Positions 37,551 to 46,391 of a DNA stretch of 64,000 nt are shown here, piece after piece (position 1 is the first letter of the stretch; every line of letters starts with the position of its first letter). The notes beneath the pieces were generated by a model. The model saw only the letters and a list, made by a program, of their open reading frames with translations. It ran no database searches and was not told the origin of the DNA. The stretch spans positions 372,001 to 436,000 of the forward strand of contig CAWFUR010000011.1 in the NCBI GenBank assembly GCA_963819115.1, given 5' to 3'. A program made the position numbers and the translations under genes. The stretch comes from JACVRW01 sp963819115 (GTDB lineage: Bacteria > Actinomycetota > Thermoleophilia > Solirubrobacterales > Thermoleophilaceae).

Positions 37551-38357
37551 ATGCGAAAGATTCTCGTATTTGCGATCGCTGCCGTTGCAGCGCTCTCGCT
37601 CGCAGGAGTGGCGCTCGGCGCCAATGTGTACGGCGTCAACGGCTCTACCAAGCCGTCGAAGGCCAAGGGCACGGCTAAGAAGCCGGTCCCGGTCGGGCTT
37701 AATTTCAGCTACACGGTGGCCGATGAGAACCCGGCCAACCGTGGCACGCCGATCAAGATCTACGCGATCGCATCCGAGGGTCTGCTGACCTACCCGGACG
37801 CGTTCCCGAGTTGCACGTTCTCCCAGGCCAACTCGGCCAAGGTTTCCGGGAAGTGCAAGAAGGCCAAGGTCGGAGCGGGTCTCGTGCAGAACGTCGTGGG
37901 ACCGGCGTCGTCGATCACGGTCAAGCTGTTCTGCAACCTGAAGCTGGCTCTGTACAACATCAGCGGCGCAGGCAAGAACGGCGGCATGGCGATTCGTCTC
38001 GATGGCGATCCGCCCTCGCCGACCGACGTGAACTCGAAGGCGATCGGTTGTCCCACGCCGATCCATCTCGCGATCAAGGCCAAGTTCGTGCTCACCAAGA
38101 TCGGTGGGCTCCCGGCCGATGATCTCCGGTTCACGGTTCCGCCGGACCTGCTGCACCCGTCGGGTCTCGACAACTCCGTGCGCAACGTGGTGTCGAAGAT
38201 CGCCAAGAAGACGGCGAAGACGAAGATCAAGGGCAAGAAGAGGAAGGTTGGCTTCTACAGCTCGATCGGATGCAAGGGTGGCAAGCGCACCATCCAGGCG
38301 ACGTTCACCGACGAGAAGAACGACGTGAAGAAGGCCACGAAGCAGAAGAAGTGCTAG
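37551..38357 (+). CDS. Secreted lysine-rich protein, probably abundant
   Basis: 268 residues. Signal peptide RKILVFAIAAVAALSLAGVALGA (cleavage near residue 23), then a beta-rich mature domain with five cysteines and a lysine-rich C-terminus (KKTAKTKIKGKKRKVGFYS). No enzyme motif or named family recognised. Strong ribosome binding site (GGAGGAGG), codon use with many CTG/GTC/AAG and low rare-codon content, a stable 5' hairpin and a strong terminator suggest high expression, perhaps as a surface or matrix protein. Function unknown. Confidence 0.75.
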   Translation: MRKILVFAIAAVAALSLAGVALGANVYGVNGSTKPSKAKGTAKKPVPVGLNFSYTVADENPANRGTPIKIYAIASEGLLTYPDAFPSCTFSQANSAKVSGKCKKAKVGAGLVQNVVGPASSITVKLFCNLKLALYNISGAGKNGGMAIRLDGDPPSPTDVNSKAIGCPTPIHLAIKAKFVLTKIGGLPADDLRFTVPPDLLHPSGLDNSVRNVVSKIAKKTAKTKIKGKKRKVGFYSSIGCKGGKRTIQATFTDEKNDVKKATKQKKC

Positions 38358-38383
38358 GTCCTTCTGCCTGACGACGCTCGCTC

Positions 38384-38412
38384 ACGGGGCGGCCTTCGGG
38401 CCGCCCCGTTTG
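38384..38412 (+). terminator. Intrinsic-type terminator of the secreted-protein gene
   Basis: Perfect 11-bp stem ACGGGGCGGCC (38384-38394) with GGCCGCCCCGT (38399-38409), loop TTCG, followed by a short T-rich run (GTTTGCG). It lies 26 bp after the stop codon and also ends just before the stop of the convergent SpoIIM-like gene. Confidence 0.88.
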
Positions 38413-38421
38413 CGTTCAGGG

Positions 38422-39153
38422 TCAGCCGTGGAGCGGGGGCTGGTGCGTCGCGATCGCCTCCATGATGCGCGGCGAGACCCAGACCTCGATCGCCGCCGCC
38501 ATCAGAAGCGTGGGCACGGCGATCGCCACCGTCACCGCGGTGGCCGCCAGCAGGTCCTGCCAGTCGTCGCGGCGGCTCGCGATGATCCAGGCCGCCAGCG
38601 GCAGGAAGAGTGCCACCAGCTCGGGGATGGCGTGGGGGACCAGGGTGAGCATGAGCTCGCCGGGGGTGATTCCCAGCTGGGCGGCGATGGTGGAGGCCTG
38701 CGATCCGATCACGTAGGCCTGCGTGGCCAGCGAGAAGGTGGTGGCGCAGATCACGAAGGCGATGGCAAACGTGCCCGCCTTCTCGTGCACCAAGCGCGAG
38801 AGTCCGCTGCGCTGGGCCGCGGACAGAGGCATCGCGCTGCCGGCGATGAAGCCCGCAACGCACGCCAGGGCGTGCAGCGCCAGCACGAGCGAGTTGCGGA
38901 AGAGCACCGCCAGGTAGTCGTCGAGCCCGGCCTCCGAGTTCACTCCGGGCAGGATGTAGCGCGAGCTGTCCGGCGTGGTGAGCTTCGCGATCACGTAGAC
39001 CGCCACGAGCAGCAGCACGGCGATGCAGAAGCTGAGTCGCAGCCAGGGGCGCAGGACCGTCCACGGGCGCTCGTTCCAGCGGGACAGGGCGAGCTTCGTG
39101 TCGGCCATGCCCTGCACGAGCACGAGGTCGTTGACGCTCATCCCGCCAACCAT
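38422..39153 (-). CDS. SpoIIM-like integral membrane protein
   Basis: 243 residues with about six transmembrane helices (e.g. LSFCIAVLLLVAVYVIA, SLVLALHALACVAGFIAGSA, TFAIAFVICATTFSLATQAY, VALFLPLAAWIIAS) and the HAIPELVALFLPLAAW segment characteristic of stage II sporulation M-family proteins. Despite the name, such proteins occur in non-sporulating actinobacteria; the role is unclear (SpoIIM is part of peptidoglycan-remodelling complexes in Bacillus). ATG 39153; an ATG at 39141 is an alternative. Confidence 0.8.
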   Translation of the reverse strand: MVGGMSVNDLVLVQGMADTKLALSRWNERPWTVLRPWLRLSFCIAVLLLVAVYVIAKLTTPDSSRYILPGVNSEAGLDDYLAVLFRNSLVLALHALACVAGFIAGSAMPLSAAQRSGLSRLVHEKAGTFAIAFVICATTFSLATQAYVIGSQASTIAAQLGITPGELMLTLVPHAIPELVALFLPLAAWIIASRRDDWQDLLAATAVTVAIAVPTLLMAAAIEVWVSPRIMEAIATHQPPLHG

Positions 39154-39230
39154 CGGCAGGGGCCGGCCTTTCTTTGAGCGAGCCGCCGAGGGTGCGCATC
39201 GCCTCGGCGGGGTGGGTTATGCTCGCCCGA

Positions 39231-41033
39231 GTGAGGAGAGGACTGATTCGCGCAGGCGTGCTGGGCTGCGTGCTGTCCGTCCTGGCGGTCACTCCCGCCG
39301 GGGCCCAGACGGTGCGGCCGTTCGACAAGCTCGACTGCGTGCCCACCGAGGGCGTGCGGTTCTGTGAGGGCACGGTGGCCACCCGCGTGCCGACCTTCGA
39401 CGGCGTGCCGCTCGACGTGAACGTGACACTGCCGGCCACGGCGTCGAAGAACCTTCCCCTGGTCGTCCAGCTCCACGGATGGGCCGGAACCAAGAGCGGC
39501 CTCGCTTCCTCCAAGGCATGGGCCGAGGACGGCTACGCGGTGCTCAACTACACGGCGCGCGGATTCGGCAACTCCTGCGGGTCGGTGGCATCGCGCACGG
39601 CGGATCCGTCCGGCTGCGCCCGCGGCTGGGTTCACCTGGGCGACTCGCGCTACGAGGCTCACGACACGCAGTACCTCGCCGGGCTGCTGGCCGACCAGGG
39701 CATCGTGGCCCCACGCAAGATCGGGGTCACGGGAGGCTCGTACGGCGGCGGCCAGTCGCTCACCCTCGCGACCCTGAAGGACCGCGTCCGCCTGCGCAAC
39801 GGCCGCTACGTGCCCTGGCGCAGCCCCAAGGGCAAGCGGATGGAGATCGCCGCGGCCGTGCCGGTCATCCCGTGGTCGGACCTCGTGCACTCGCTCACGC
39901 CGAACGGCGGAACGCTCGACACCCAGCTCACCAGCCCCACCGACGACCTCGCTCCGGTGGGGATCATGAAGCTCAGCTACCAGAACATCCTCTACGGCTC
40001 GGGCATGGCCACCGGCTTCTACGCGCCGAAGGGCGTCGACCCCACGGCCGATCTGACGAGCTGGTTCGAGATCGAGTCGGCCGGCGAGCCGTACGACTCC
40101 AATCCGGCGGTGAGAGCGCTCTCGCGCGAGATCGCCCACAACCACTCCGCGTACTACCTCAAGATGAGCGTCCGCCCGGCCCCGACCCTCATCTCGAACG
40201 GCTTCACCGACGACCTGTTCCCCGCCGACGAGGCGGTGCGCTACGCGAACAAGGTCCTCGCGAAGTACCCGCACGCGCGCATCTCCCAGTTCCACTTCGA
40301 CTTCGGCCATCCGCGCGGCCAGGGCAAGGCCGCGGACGCTGCACGGCTCGACCTGCGCACCCACCAGTGGTTCGACCACTACGTGAAGGGCAAGCCGGTT
40401 CGGGTGCTGAACGGCGTGGAGGCACTGACCCAGACCTGCCCGAGCACGGCGCCCTCCGGCGGCCCCTACCGGGCGAAGACCTGGGACGCGCTCAGCCCCG
40501 GCGAGGTGCGCTACGGCTCCGCCGGCGCCCACACCGTGCTCTCGAGCTCAGGCAACCCGGTGGTCTCGCGGGCCATCGACCCGATCACCGGCCAGGGCGC
40601 CTGCGCCGCCACCGCGGCCGCCGACGAGGCCGGCACCGCCACCTACCGCCTGCCCGCGGCCACGGGCGCCGGCTACACCCTGCTCGGCTCTCCCGTGATC
40701 AGCGCCCGCTTCAAGGTCAGCGGGCGCGACCCGGCGCTGGCTGCCCGGCTATGGGACGTGGCTCCCGGCGGCGCCACGCAGACGCTCGTGGGCCGCGCGC
40801 TCTACCGGCCGCGTCCCGGCAGGCATCAGGTCTTCCAGCTCCACCCGAACGGCTGGCACTTCGCCGCCGGCCACGTGCCCAAGCTGGAGCTCGTCGGCAA
40901 GGACGCGCCCTACGGCCGCCCCTCCAACTTCGAGTGGTCGATCAAGGTCTCCGACCTGAAGTTCCGCCTCCCCGTGCACGACAGGCCAAGCGGCGGCGCG
41001 GTCAAGCAGCCCAAGCGCCCCTTCAGGCGATAA
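39231..41033 (+). CDS. Secreted CocE/NonD (S15-type) hydrolase
   Basis: 600 residues. Signal peptide (LIRAGVLGCVLSVLAVTPAGA), alpha/beta-hydrolase core with the nucleophile GGSYGGGQS (about residue 170), VQLHGW for the oxyanion region, and a C-terminal beta-sandwich as in X-Pro dipeptidyl-peptidase/CocE proteins. Candidates for the acid and base are FTDDLFPAD and the His of DFGHPRG. The GTG at 39231 is seven bases after TATGCT (39218-39223), a leaderless arrangement; an ATG within that box (39219) is less likely. It would cleave esters or peptides outside the cell. Confidence 0.85.
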   Translation: MRRGLIRAGVLGCVLSVLAVTPAGAQTVRPFDKLDCVPTEGVRFCEGTVATRVPTFDGVPLDVNVTLPATASKNLPLVVQLHGWAGTKSGLASSKAWAEDGYAVLNYTARGFGNSCGSVASRTADPSGCARGWVHLGDSRYEAHDTQYLAGLLADQGIVAPRKIGVTGGSYGGGQSLTLATLKDRVRLRNGRYVPWRSPKGKRMEIAAAVPVIPWSDLVHSLTPNGGTLDTQLTSPTDDLAPVGIMKLSYQNILYGSGMATGFYAPKGVDPTADLTSWFEIESAGEPYDSNPAVRALSREIAHNHSAYYLKMSVRPAPTLISNGFTDDLFPADEAVRYANKVLAKYPHARISQFHFDFGHPRGQGKAADAARLDLRTHQWFDHYVKGKPVRVLNGVEALTQTCPSTAPSGGPYRAKTWDALSPGEVRYGSAGAHTVLSSSGNPVVSRAIDPITGQGACAATAAADEAGTATYRLPAATGAGYTLLGSPVISARFKVSGRDPALAARLWDVAPGGATQTLVGRALYRPRPGRHQVFQLHPNGWHFAAGHVPKLELVGKDAPYGRPSNFEWSIKVSDLKFRLPVHDRPSGGAVKQPKRPFRR

Positions 41034-41068
41034 GAGCGGCGGATTACCGGCGGCCGACGGCGGCGGCT

Positions 41069-41163
41069 GGGTTGCGAAAACCGGGTTGGGCAAGGACGCA
41101 GGAAGCGACGCGTGCTCCGCACGCGAGCGACCGAGGACGCCGCCCAGCGACGGTTTGCAGCCC
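41069..41163. terminator. Large inverted-repeat structure between convergent genes
   Basis: Arms 41069-41083 and 41151-41163 (GGGTTGCGAAAACCG with CGGTTTGCAGCCC) pair with small mismatches and enclose a further perfect hairpin GCGTGC-TCC-GCACGC (41110-41124). It fills most of the gap between the S15-type hydrolase and the stop codon of sufB and probably serves both as terminators. It is distinct from the dispersed repeat family. Confidence 0.6.
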
Positions 41164-42564
41164 CTAGCCGATGCTGTCGGTCATCTCGAGCTGAATGAGG
41201 CGATTCAGCTCGATGGCGTACTCCATCGGCAGCTCCTTCGTGACCGGCTCGATGAAGCCGTTCACGATCATCGCCGCCGCCTCCTCCTCCGTGAGCCCAC
41301 GGGAGCGGAGGTAGAACAGCTGCTCGTCCGAGATCTTGCCCACCACGGCCTCGTGCGCGACGGTGACGTGGGGGTTCTGGATCTGGATGTCGGGCCAGGT
41401 GTCCGACCGCGAGCGGTCGTCCATCATCAGGCCGTCGCACTGGACGTGCGACTTGGAGCCCTGCGAGTTGTGGCCCATCCGGACCAGCCCGCGGTAGCCC
41501 ATGATCCCGCCGTCCTTGGAGATCGACTTGGCGAGGATGTTGGAGGTGGTGTTGGGGGCCAGGTGGAGCACCTTGGCACCGGTGTCCTTCCAGACGTTCC
41601 CGGAGGCCACGCCGACGTTGAGGTGGTCGGCCCGGGCGCCCTCACCCATGAGGAAGGAACCGGGGTAGAGCATGACCTTCTTGGCGCCCATGGAGCCGCC
41701 GACCCACTCGACGGTGCCGTGAGCGTCCACGATGGCCCGCTTGGTGTTCAGGTTGAACACGTCCTTGGACCAGTTCTGGACCGTCGTGTAGCGGGCCTTG
41801 GCGCCCTCCTTCACGAAGATCTCGACGACGGCGGAGTGCATCGAGTTGACCGAGTAGGTCTGGGCGGTGCAGCCCTCGATGTAGTTCACCTCGGAGCCCT
41901 CGTCGGCGATGATCATGGTGTGCTCGAAGGTGCCCTCGCCCGAGCCCTCCATGCGGAAGTACGCCTGGAGCGGAAGGTCGACCTTCACGTCCTTGGGCAC
42001 GTAGAGGAATGAGCCGCCGGACCACACCGCGCCGTGCAGCGCCGAGAACTTGTTGTCCTGGGGCGGCACGCACTTGTTCATGAAGTGCTCGCGCACGATG
42101 TCCTCGTGCTCGGTCACCGCAGTGTCCATGGCGCAGAAGAGGATTCCCATGTCGGCGTACTCCTGCTTGAGCCCCTCATAGAAGGGCTCCTGGCGCCAGA
42201 CGCCGACCACGCCCGCGAGATGCTCTCTCTCGGCCTGGGGGATGCCGAGCTTCTCGTAGGTGTCCTTCATCTCCTTCGGCACGTCGTCCCAGCTGTCGAA
42301 GCGGCCGGCCTCGGGGGGTGAGTAGAGGACGAGCGTCGAGAGGTCGAGGTCCGAGAGGTCCACGCCCCACGTGGGGATGGGCTTGCGCTCGAAGATCTCG
42401 TACGACTTGACCCGCTTCTCGCGCATCCACTGGGGCTCGCCCTTGATGTGCGAAAGCTCCTCGATGACCTCGCGGGAGATCCCCGTGCGGGCCACGAGCT
42501 GCCCCTGCTCGTTCTCCTTGATCGCGCTGGGTCGTGCCACTCGCGTCTTGTCGGTACTGGCCAT
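41164..42564 (-). CDS. sufB: Fe-S cluster assembly scaffold protein SufB
   Basis: 466 residues. Typical SufB body (right-handed beta helix) with CxxxNS-like CTAQTYSVNSMHSAV and the conserved segments FSALHGAVWSGGSFLYVP, NLNTKRAIVDAHGTVEWVGG and SHVQCDGLMMDDRSRSDTWP. It builds Fe-S clusters in the SufBCD complex. ATG 42564 with GGAG is the likely start (the frame extends to a TTG at 42579). It is encoded alone, away from sufCDSU, with its own TAGAAT promoter and a palindromic operator directly upstream. Confidence 0.95.
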   Translation of the reverse strand: MASTDKTRVARPSAIKENEQGQLVARTGISREVIEELSHIKGEPQWMREKRVKSYEIFERKPIPTWGVDLSDLDLSTLVLYSPPEAGRFDSWDDVPKEMKDTYEKLGIPQAEREHLAGVVGVWRQEPFYEGLKQEYADMGILFCAMDTAVTEHEDIVREHFMNKCVPPQDNKFSALHGAVWSGGSFLYVPKDVKVDLPLQAYFRMEGSGEGTFEHTMIIADEGSEVNYIEGCTAQTYSVNSMHSAVVEIFVKEGAKARYTTVQNWSKDVFNLNTKRAIVDAHGTVEWVGGSMGAKKVMLYPGSFLMGEGARADHLNVGVASGNVWKDTGAKVLHLAPNTTSNILAKSISKDGGIMGYRGLVRMGHNSQGSKSHVQCDGLMMDDRSRSDTWPDIQIQNPHVTVAHEAVVGKISDEQLFYLRSRGLTEEEAAAMIVNGFIEPVTKELPMEYAIELNRLIQLEMTDSIG

Positions 42565-42578
42565 TCGCTCCAAATCCA

Positions 42579-42596
42579 ATTTCCGAGGTCGGAAAT
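42579..42596. promoter_or_regulatory. Palindromic operator at the sufB promoter
   Basis: Perfect 8-2-8 palindrome ATTTCCGAGGTCGGAAAT. On the minus strand a -10 box TAGAAT (42606-42601) lies just upstream, so the transcription start falls inside the palindrome, a position where a bound repressor would block initiation. The half site differs from those at the transporter and at rrf2. Confidence 0.7.
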
Positions 42597-42682
42597 GATG
42601 ATTCTACCGATCACGGAGGCCGTCAGGGCATGCCGGCGCGCGGGGCGTGGGTCCAGGTATTTCATCCGCGCAGGGAGGCGGA

Positions 42683-42696
42683 TTAGGGTACCCTAA
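42683..42696. promoter_or_regulatory. Iron-box-like operator overlapping the -10 of the ferric transporter
   Basis: Perfect palindrome TTAGGGTACCCTAA. Its TTAGG/CCTAA half sites resemble DtxR/IdeR-family iron boxes, although the usual box is longer (19 bp). The -10 hexamer TACCCT (42689-42694) is inside it, and the ATG of the binding-protein gene follows by eight bases, so a bound regulator would directly block a leaderless promoter. Confidence 0.7.
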
Positions 42697-42702
42697 CGCC
42701 GC

Positions 42703-43731
42703 ATGTCGCGCAGACGGCTCATCACCCTCGTGGCCGCGGGTACGGCTCTGCTCGTGGTCGCTTTCGTCGGTGTGGTGGTGGCCACCTCGGGGTCGTCCGC
42801 CGGCCGGCTGGTGGTGTACACGGCGCGCTCGCATTACGGCGAGGAGCAGCCCTTCAAGGACTTCGCCAAGCAGACTGACACGAAGCTGACGCTCTTCGGC
42901 GGTGAGGCGTCCGAGCTCTACGAGCGGATTCGCAGCGAGGGCGACAAGACGCGGGCGGATCTGCTGATCACCGTGGATGCAGCCAACCTCTGGCGCGCGA
43001 GCAAGGCCGGGCTGCTCGAGCCGGTGAAGGACCCGGAGATCCTGAAGAACGTGCCCGCGGACGTCCGCGACCCGGCCGATCGCTGGTTCGGCCTGACCAC
43101 GAGGGCTCGCACGATCATGCGCTCCACCAAGCGGGTGAGCCCCACGGCCGTGACCACGTACGCGGGTCTGGGCGACCCGCGCTGGCGGGACAAGCTCTGT
43201 CTCCGCTCCGGCACCAGCGACTACAACGTCTCGTTCGTGGCGGACCGGATCGCAAAGGACGGCGAGGCGGCCACAGAGGCCATGCTCCGCGGCTGGATGG
43301 CCAACGACCCCAAGATCTTCGGCTCGGACACCGACGTGCTCGACGCGATCAAGGACGGCGACTGCGACGTGGGCCTCACGAACTCCTACTACCTCGGGCG
43401 CGAGCTCCACGCCGATCCCAGCTTTCCGGTGGCTCCGGTGTGGGCGGACCAGAAGGGCCGGGGGACGCACGTGAACCTGTCCGGGCTGGGAGTGGTGAAG
43501 GGCACCGGGCAGCGGGCGAAGGCGATCAGGCTGATCCGCTACCTCACGGAGCCGGCCCAGCAGCGGTTGTTCGCGCGAAACAACTTCGAGTTCGCGGCGG
43601 ACGCCGGCGTGCCCGCCGCGAAGGAGATCGCTCAGTTCGGCTCGTTCAAGCGCGATCCGATCGACGTGAAGGGCGCCGGCGAGCACCTCGACGATGCGCT
43701 CCAGTTGATGCAGAAGGTGGGTTGGGACTGA
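42703..43731 (+). CDS. Ferric-iron ABC transporter substrate-binding protein (FutA/FbpA-like)
   Basis: 342 residues. N-terminal signal/anchor (LITLVAAGTALLVVAFVGVVVA) then a class II periplasmic-binding fold: LVVYTARSHYGEEQPF, RADLLITVDAANLW, and the tyrosine pair NSYYLGRE used in this family to coordinate Fe(III). It captures ferric iron outside the cell for the permease and ATPase that follow, whose genes overlap. Under an iron-box-like operator, so iron-repressed expression is expected. Confidence 0.88.
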   Translation: MSRRRLITLVAAGTALLVVAFVGVVVATSGSSAGRLVVYTARSHYGEEQPFKDFAKQTDTKLTLFGGEASELYERIRSEGDKTRADLLITVDAANLWRASKAGLLEPVKDPEILKNVPADVRDPADRWFGLTTRARTIMRSTKRVSPTAVTTYAGLGDPRWRDKLCLRSGTSDYNVSFVADRIAKDGEAATEAMLRGWMANDPKIFGSDTDVLDAIKDGDCDVGLTNSYYLGRELHADPSFPVAPVWADQKGRGTHVNLSGLGVVKGTGQRAKAIRLIRYLTEPAQQRLFARNNFEFAADAGVPAAKEIAQFGSFKRDPIDVKGAGEHLDDALQLMQKVGWD

Positions 43732-45359
43732 GAGCGCAAGGGCGCGGTCGGCTGCGGCCAGCCGGGTCGACCGTCCTGACGGTTTCCCTCGCAGTTCTGA
43801 TCGCCGGGCCTCTCATCGGCCTCCCGATCAGCTACATCGTCGCCCCGGGGGACTTCGGGAAGTTCTCGAACTTCCTGCCTGAAGCATTCGCGGCCACCGG
43901 GATCCTGATCGTGGGGGTGGGCACGGGCACGCTGCTGCTCGGCACCTCGCTGGCCGCGCTCGTGTCCTTCTGCGACTTTCCCGGGCGCTCCTGGATCGAG
44001 TGGGTGCTCGTGCTCCCGCTCGCGATGCCGGGGTACGTGTTCACCCTCTTCGCCCTGGGGCTCGACGTTCCGAACATCCGCTCTGCCGGCGGCGCCGTGG
44101 TGATCTTCACGCTGGTGCTCTACCCCTACGTCTACCTGCTGTCCCGGTCCGCCTTCCTGTCCCAGTCGCGCACCCTGATGGAGGCCGCCCGCGGATTGGG
44201 GCTCTCCCGCGGAGCCGCGATCGTGCGCGTGGGCCTGCCGCTCGCGCGCCCGGCCATCCTGGGCGGCGTGGCGCTGGCGCTGATGGAGACGCTGGCCGAC
44301 TTCGGGACCGTGAACCTGCTGGGCGTGCGCACGTTCACCGACGCCATCTATCGCGTCTGGTTCAACGCCTTCGACCGCGAGGCGGCCATGCAGTTCGCCA
44401 CGATCCTGATGTCGATAACCCTCCTCCTTCTCCTCTTGGAGAGGCTGGCGCGGGGCCGCGCCCGGTACCACTACAACGCCTCCCGCGGCGACGTGATCCC
44501 TCCGATTCGCCTGCGCGGGCCGGCGGCCGTCGCGGCCGTGGTGCTCCCGCTGCTGCTGGTGGGCGTTGTGCTGGGCGCACCGGTCGCCCAGCTCTCGGTG
44601 TGGGCCGTGCAGTCGGTTCAGAACCACCTGCTGGGGCCGGAGTTCGCCACCGAGGCGCGCAACAGCCTGCTGCTGTCGGCCATGAGCGCGGTGCTGGTGC
44701 CGCTCGTGGCGCTGGCGCTGGCGTACGGCGTTCGATCGAGCCGCTCCCGTACGGCGGGCGGGGCGGCCCGCGTGGCTACGATCGGGTACGGACTGCCGGG
44801 ATCGGTGGTCGCGGTGGCGGTGATCGTGCCGCTCGCATGGCTGGACCACCGCCTCGGCGATGCCGCCGGGGCCCTGTTCGGAGTGGACCTGGGACTGATC
44901 TTCACCGGAACCGTGATCGGATTGTTCTGCGCCTACCTCGTCCGCTTCCTCGCGCTCGCGTGGGGTGCGGTGGAGTCCAGCCTGGCTCGCATCCCCACCC
45001 AGCTGGACGAGGCCGCGCGGGGACTCGGCGCGGACCGCATCGACGTGATCGCGCGCGTGCACGTGCCGCTCATGCGCACCGGGCTGATCACCGCCACGCT
45101 GCTGGTGTTCACCGAGGTGATGAAGGAGCTGCCCGCCACGCTTCTGCTGCGGCCGCTCGACGGGGACACGCTGGCGGTGGGGGTGTGGCAGGCCACCACC
45201 GAGTCGCTGTTCCAGACGGCCGCGCTGCCGGCTCTTTTGATCGTGCTGGTGGGCCTCGTGCCGGTGGCCCTGATGATCCGGCTCTCCGGGCGCCGTGGCG
45301 GCGATATCGAGGTGGCCGGGAGCTGGACCGAGTCCGAGCGGGAGGCCGTGACCGCGTGA
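43722..45359 (+). CDS. Ferric-iron ABC transporter permease
   Basis: 545 residues with about 12 transmembrane helices in two similar halves (fused FbpB-type). Each half contains the EAA-loop that contacts the ATPase: MEAARGLGLSRGAAIVRVGLPLARPA and LDEAARGLGADRIDVIARVHVPLMR. The start is ambiguous: TTG 43722 (with AGAAGG upstream) or CTG 43728, which overlaps the binding-protein stop (CTGA). Either way translation is coupled to the upstream gene. The downstream ATPase overlaps by GTGA. Confidence 0.88.
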   Translation: MGLRAQGRGRLRPAGSTVLTVSLAVLIAGPLIGLPISYIVAPGDFGKFSNFLPEAFAATGILIVGVGTGTLLLGTSLAALVSFCDFPGRSWIEWVLVLPLAMPGYVFTLFALGLDVPNIRSAGGAVVIFTLVLYPYVYLLSRSAFLSQSRTLMEAARGLGLSRGAAIVRVGLPLARPAILGGVALALMETLADFGTVNLLGVRTFTDAIYRVWFNAFDREAAMQFATILMSITLLLLLLERLARGRARYHYNASRGDVIPPIRLRGPAAVAAVVLPLLLVGVVLGAPVAQLSVWAVQSVQNHLLGPEFATEARNSLLLSAMSAVLVPLVALALAYGVRSSRSRTAGGAARVATIGYGLPGSVVAVAVIVPLAWLDHRLGDAAGALFGVDLGLIFTGTVIGLFCAYLVRFLALAWGAVESSLARIPTQLDEAARGLGADRIDVIARVHVPLMRTGLITATLLVFTEVMKELPATLLLRPLDGDTLAVGVWQATTESLFQTAALPALLIVLVGLVPVALMIRLSGRRGGDIEVAGSWTESEREAVTA

Positions 45360-46381
45360 GCAACGTGGTGCTCGAATCGGTGTCGAAGGCCTTCGGCGCG
45401 GTGCGCGCGGTGGAGGAGGTCACGCTCGAGATCGCCGCCGGTGAGCTGATGGCGGTGCTCGGCCCCTCGGGGTGCGGGAAGACCACCCTGCTGCGGCTCA
45501 TCGCCGGGTTCGAGCGTCCGGACGGCGGGCGCATCACCGTGGCCGGCCGGGAGCTGGCCGGCCCGTCCTGCTTTGTCACGCCCGAGCATCGCCGGGTGGG
45601 CATCGTCTTCCAGGACTACGCGCTGTTCCCGCACCTCAGCGTGGAGGCGAACGTGGGGTTCGGGCTCTCGCGGCGCGACCGCGAGGAGCGTGGGGGCCTG
45701 ACCCAGCGCACGCTCGAGCTGGTCGGGCTTCAGCACAAGGCGGCCAGCCACCCCCACGAGCTCTCGGGCGGCGAGCGCCAGCGCGTGGCCCTGGCCCGCG
45801 CCCTCGCCCCGGGCCCGGAGCTGATCCTGCTGGACGAGCCCTTCTCCAGCCTTGACGCCACCCTTCGCGCCGGGCTGCGCCGCGAGGTCGAGCTGATTCT
45901 CCGCGACGCGGGCGCCACCGCGCTGCTCGTGACCCACGACCAGGAGGAGGCGCTCTCGCTGGCCGACCGCCTGGCCGTGATGCGCGACGGGCGGATCGTG
46001 CAGGTCGGGGCGCCGCAGGAGGTGTACGGGCGCCCGGCCAGCCGCTGGGCCGCCGGGTTCGTGGGCGAGGTCAACGTGCTCTCGGGCGTGGCGCGCGAAT
46101 CCGGCGTGGAGACCGAGCTGGGCGTGTTCGACGTCGGGGGTCCGGCCAGCGGCGAGGTGCACGTTGCCGTGCGCCCGGAGCAGCTTCTGGTGCGATCGGA
46201 CGCCAGCGGCAACGCCGAGGTGGTGGCCCGCGAGTTTCGCGGCCACGACGTGCTCTACCGCCTCCGGCACGAGGGCGGGCGCACGGTGCTCGTGCAGCTC
46301 CCCTCGCTTCAGCTGCACGAGGTGGGGAGCCGGGTGTTCGTGCATCCCGCGCCGGACACGGTCACCGCGCTCGTGGACTAG
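45356..46381 (+). CDS. Ferric-iron ABC transporter ATP-binding protein (FbpC-like)
   Basis: 341 residues. Walker A GPSGCGKTTLL (about residue 36), signature LSGGERQRVALARAL, Walker B LILLDEPFSSLD, H-loop THDQEEAL. A C-terminal TOBE-like domain (VAVRPEQLLV) is present. It powers iron import. GTG 45356 overlaps the permease stop. The TAG stop (46379-46381) doubles as the start of the -10 hexamer TAGGCT of the next gene. Confidence 0.92.
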   Translation: MSNVVLESVSKAFGAVRAVEEVTLEIAAGELMAVLGPSGCGKTTLLRLIAGFERPDGGRITVAGRELAGPSCFVTPEHRRVGIVFQDYALFPHLSVEANVGFGLSRRDREERGGLTQRTLELVGLQHKAASHPHELSGGERQRVALARALAPGPELILLDEPFSSLDATLRAGLRREVELILRDAGATALLVTHDQEEALSLADRLAVMRDGRIVQVGAPQEVYGRPASRWAAGFVGEVNVLSGVARESGVETELGVFDVGGPASGEVHVAVRPEQLLVRSDASGNAEVVAREFRGHDVLYRLRHEGGRTVLVQLPSLQLHEVGSRVFVHPAPDTVTALVD

Positions 46382-46391
46382 GCTCGCCGCG

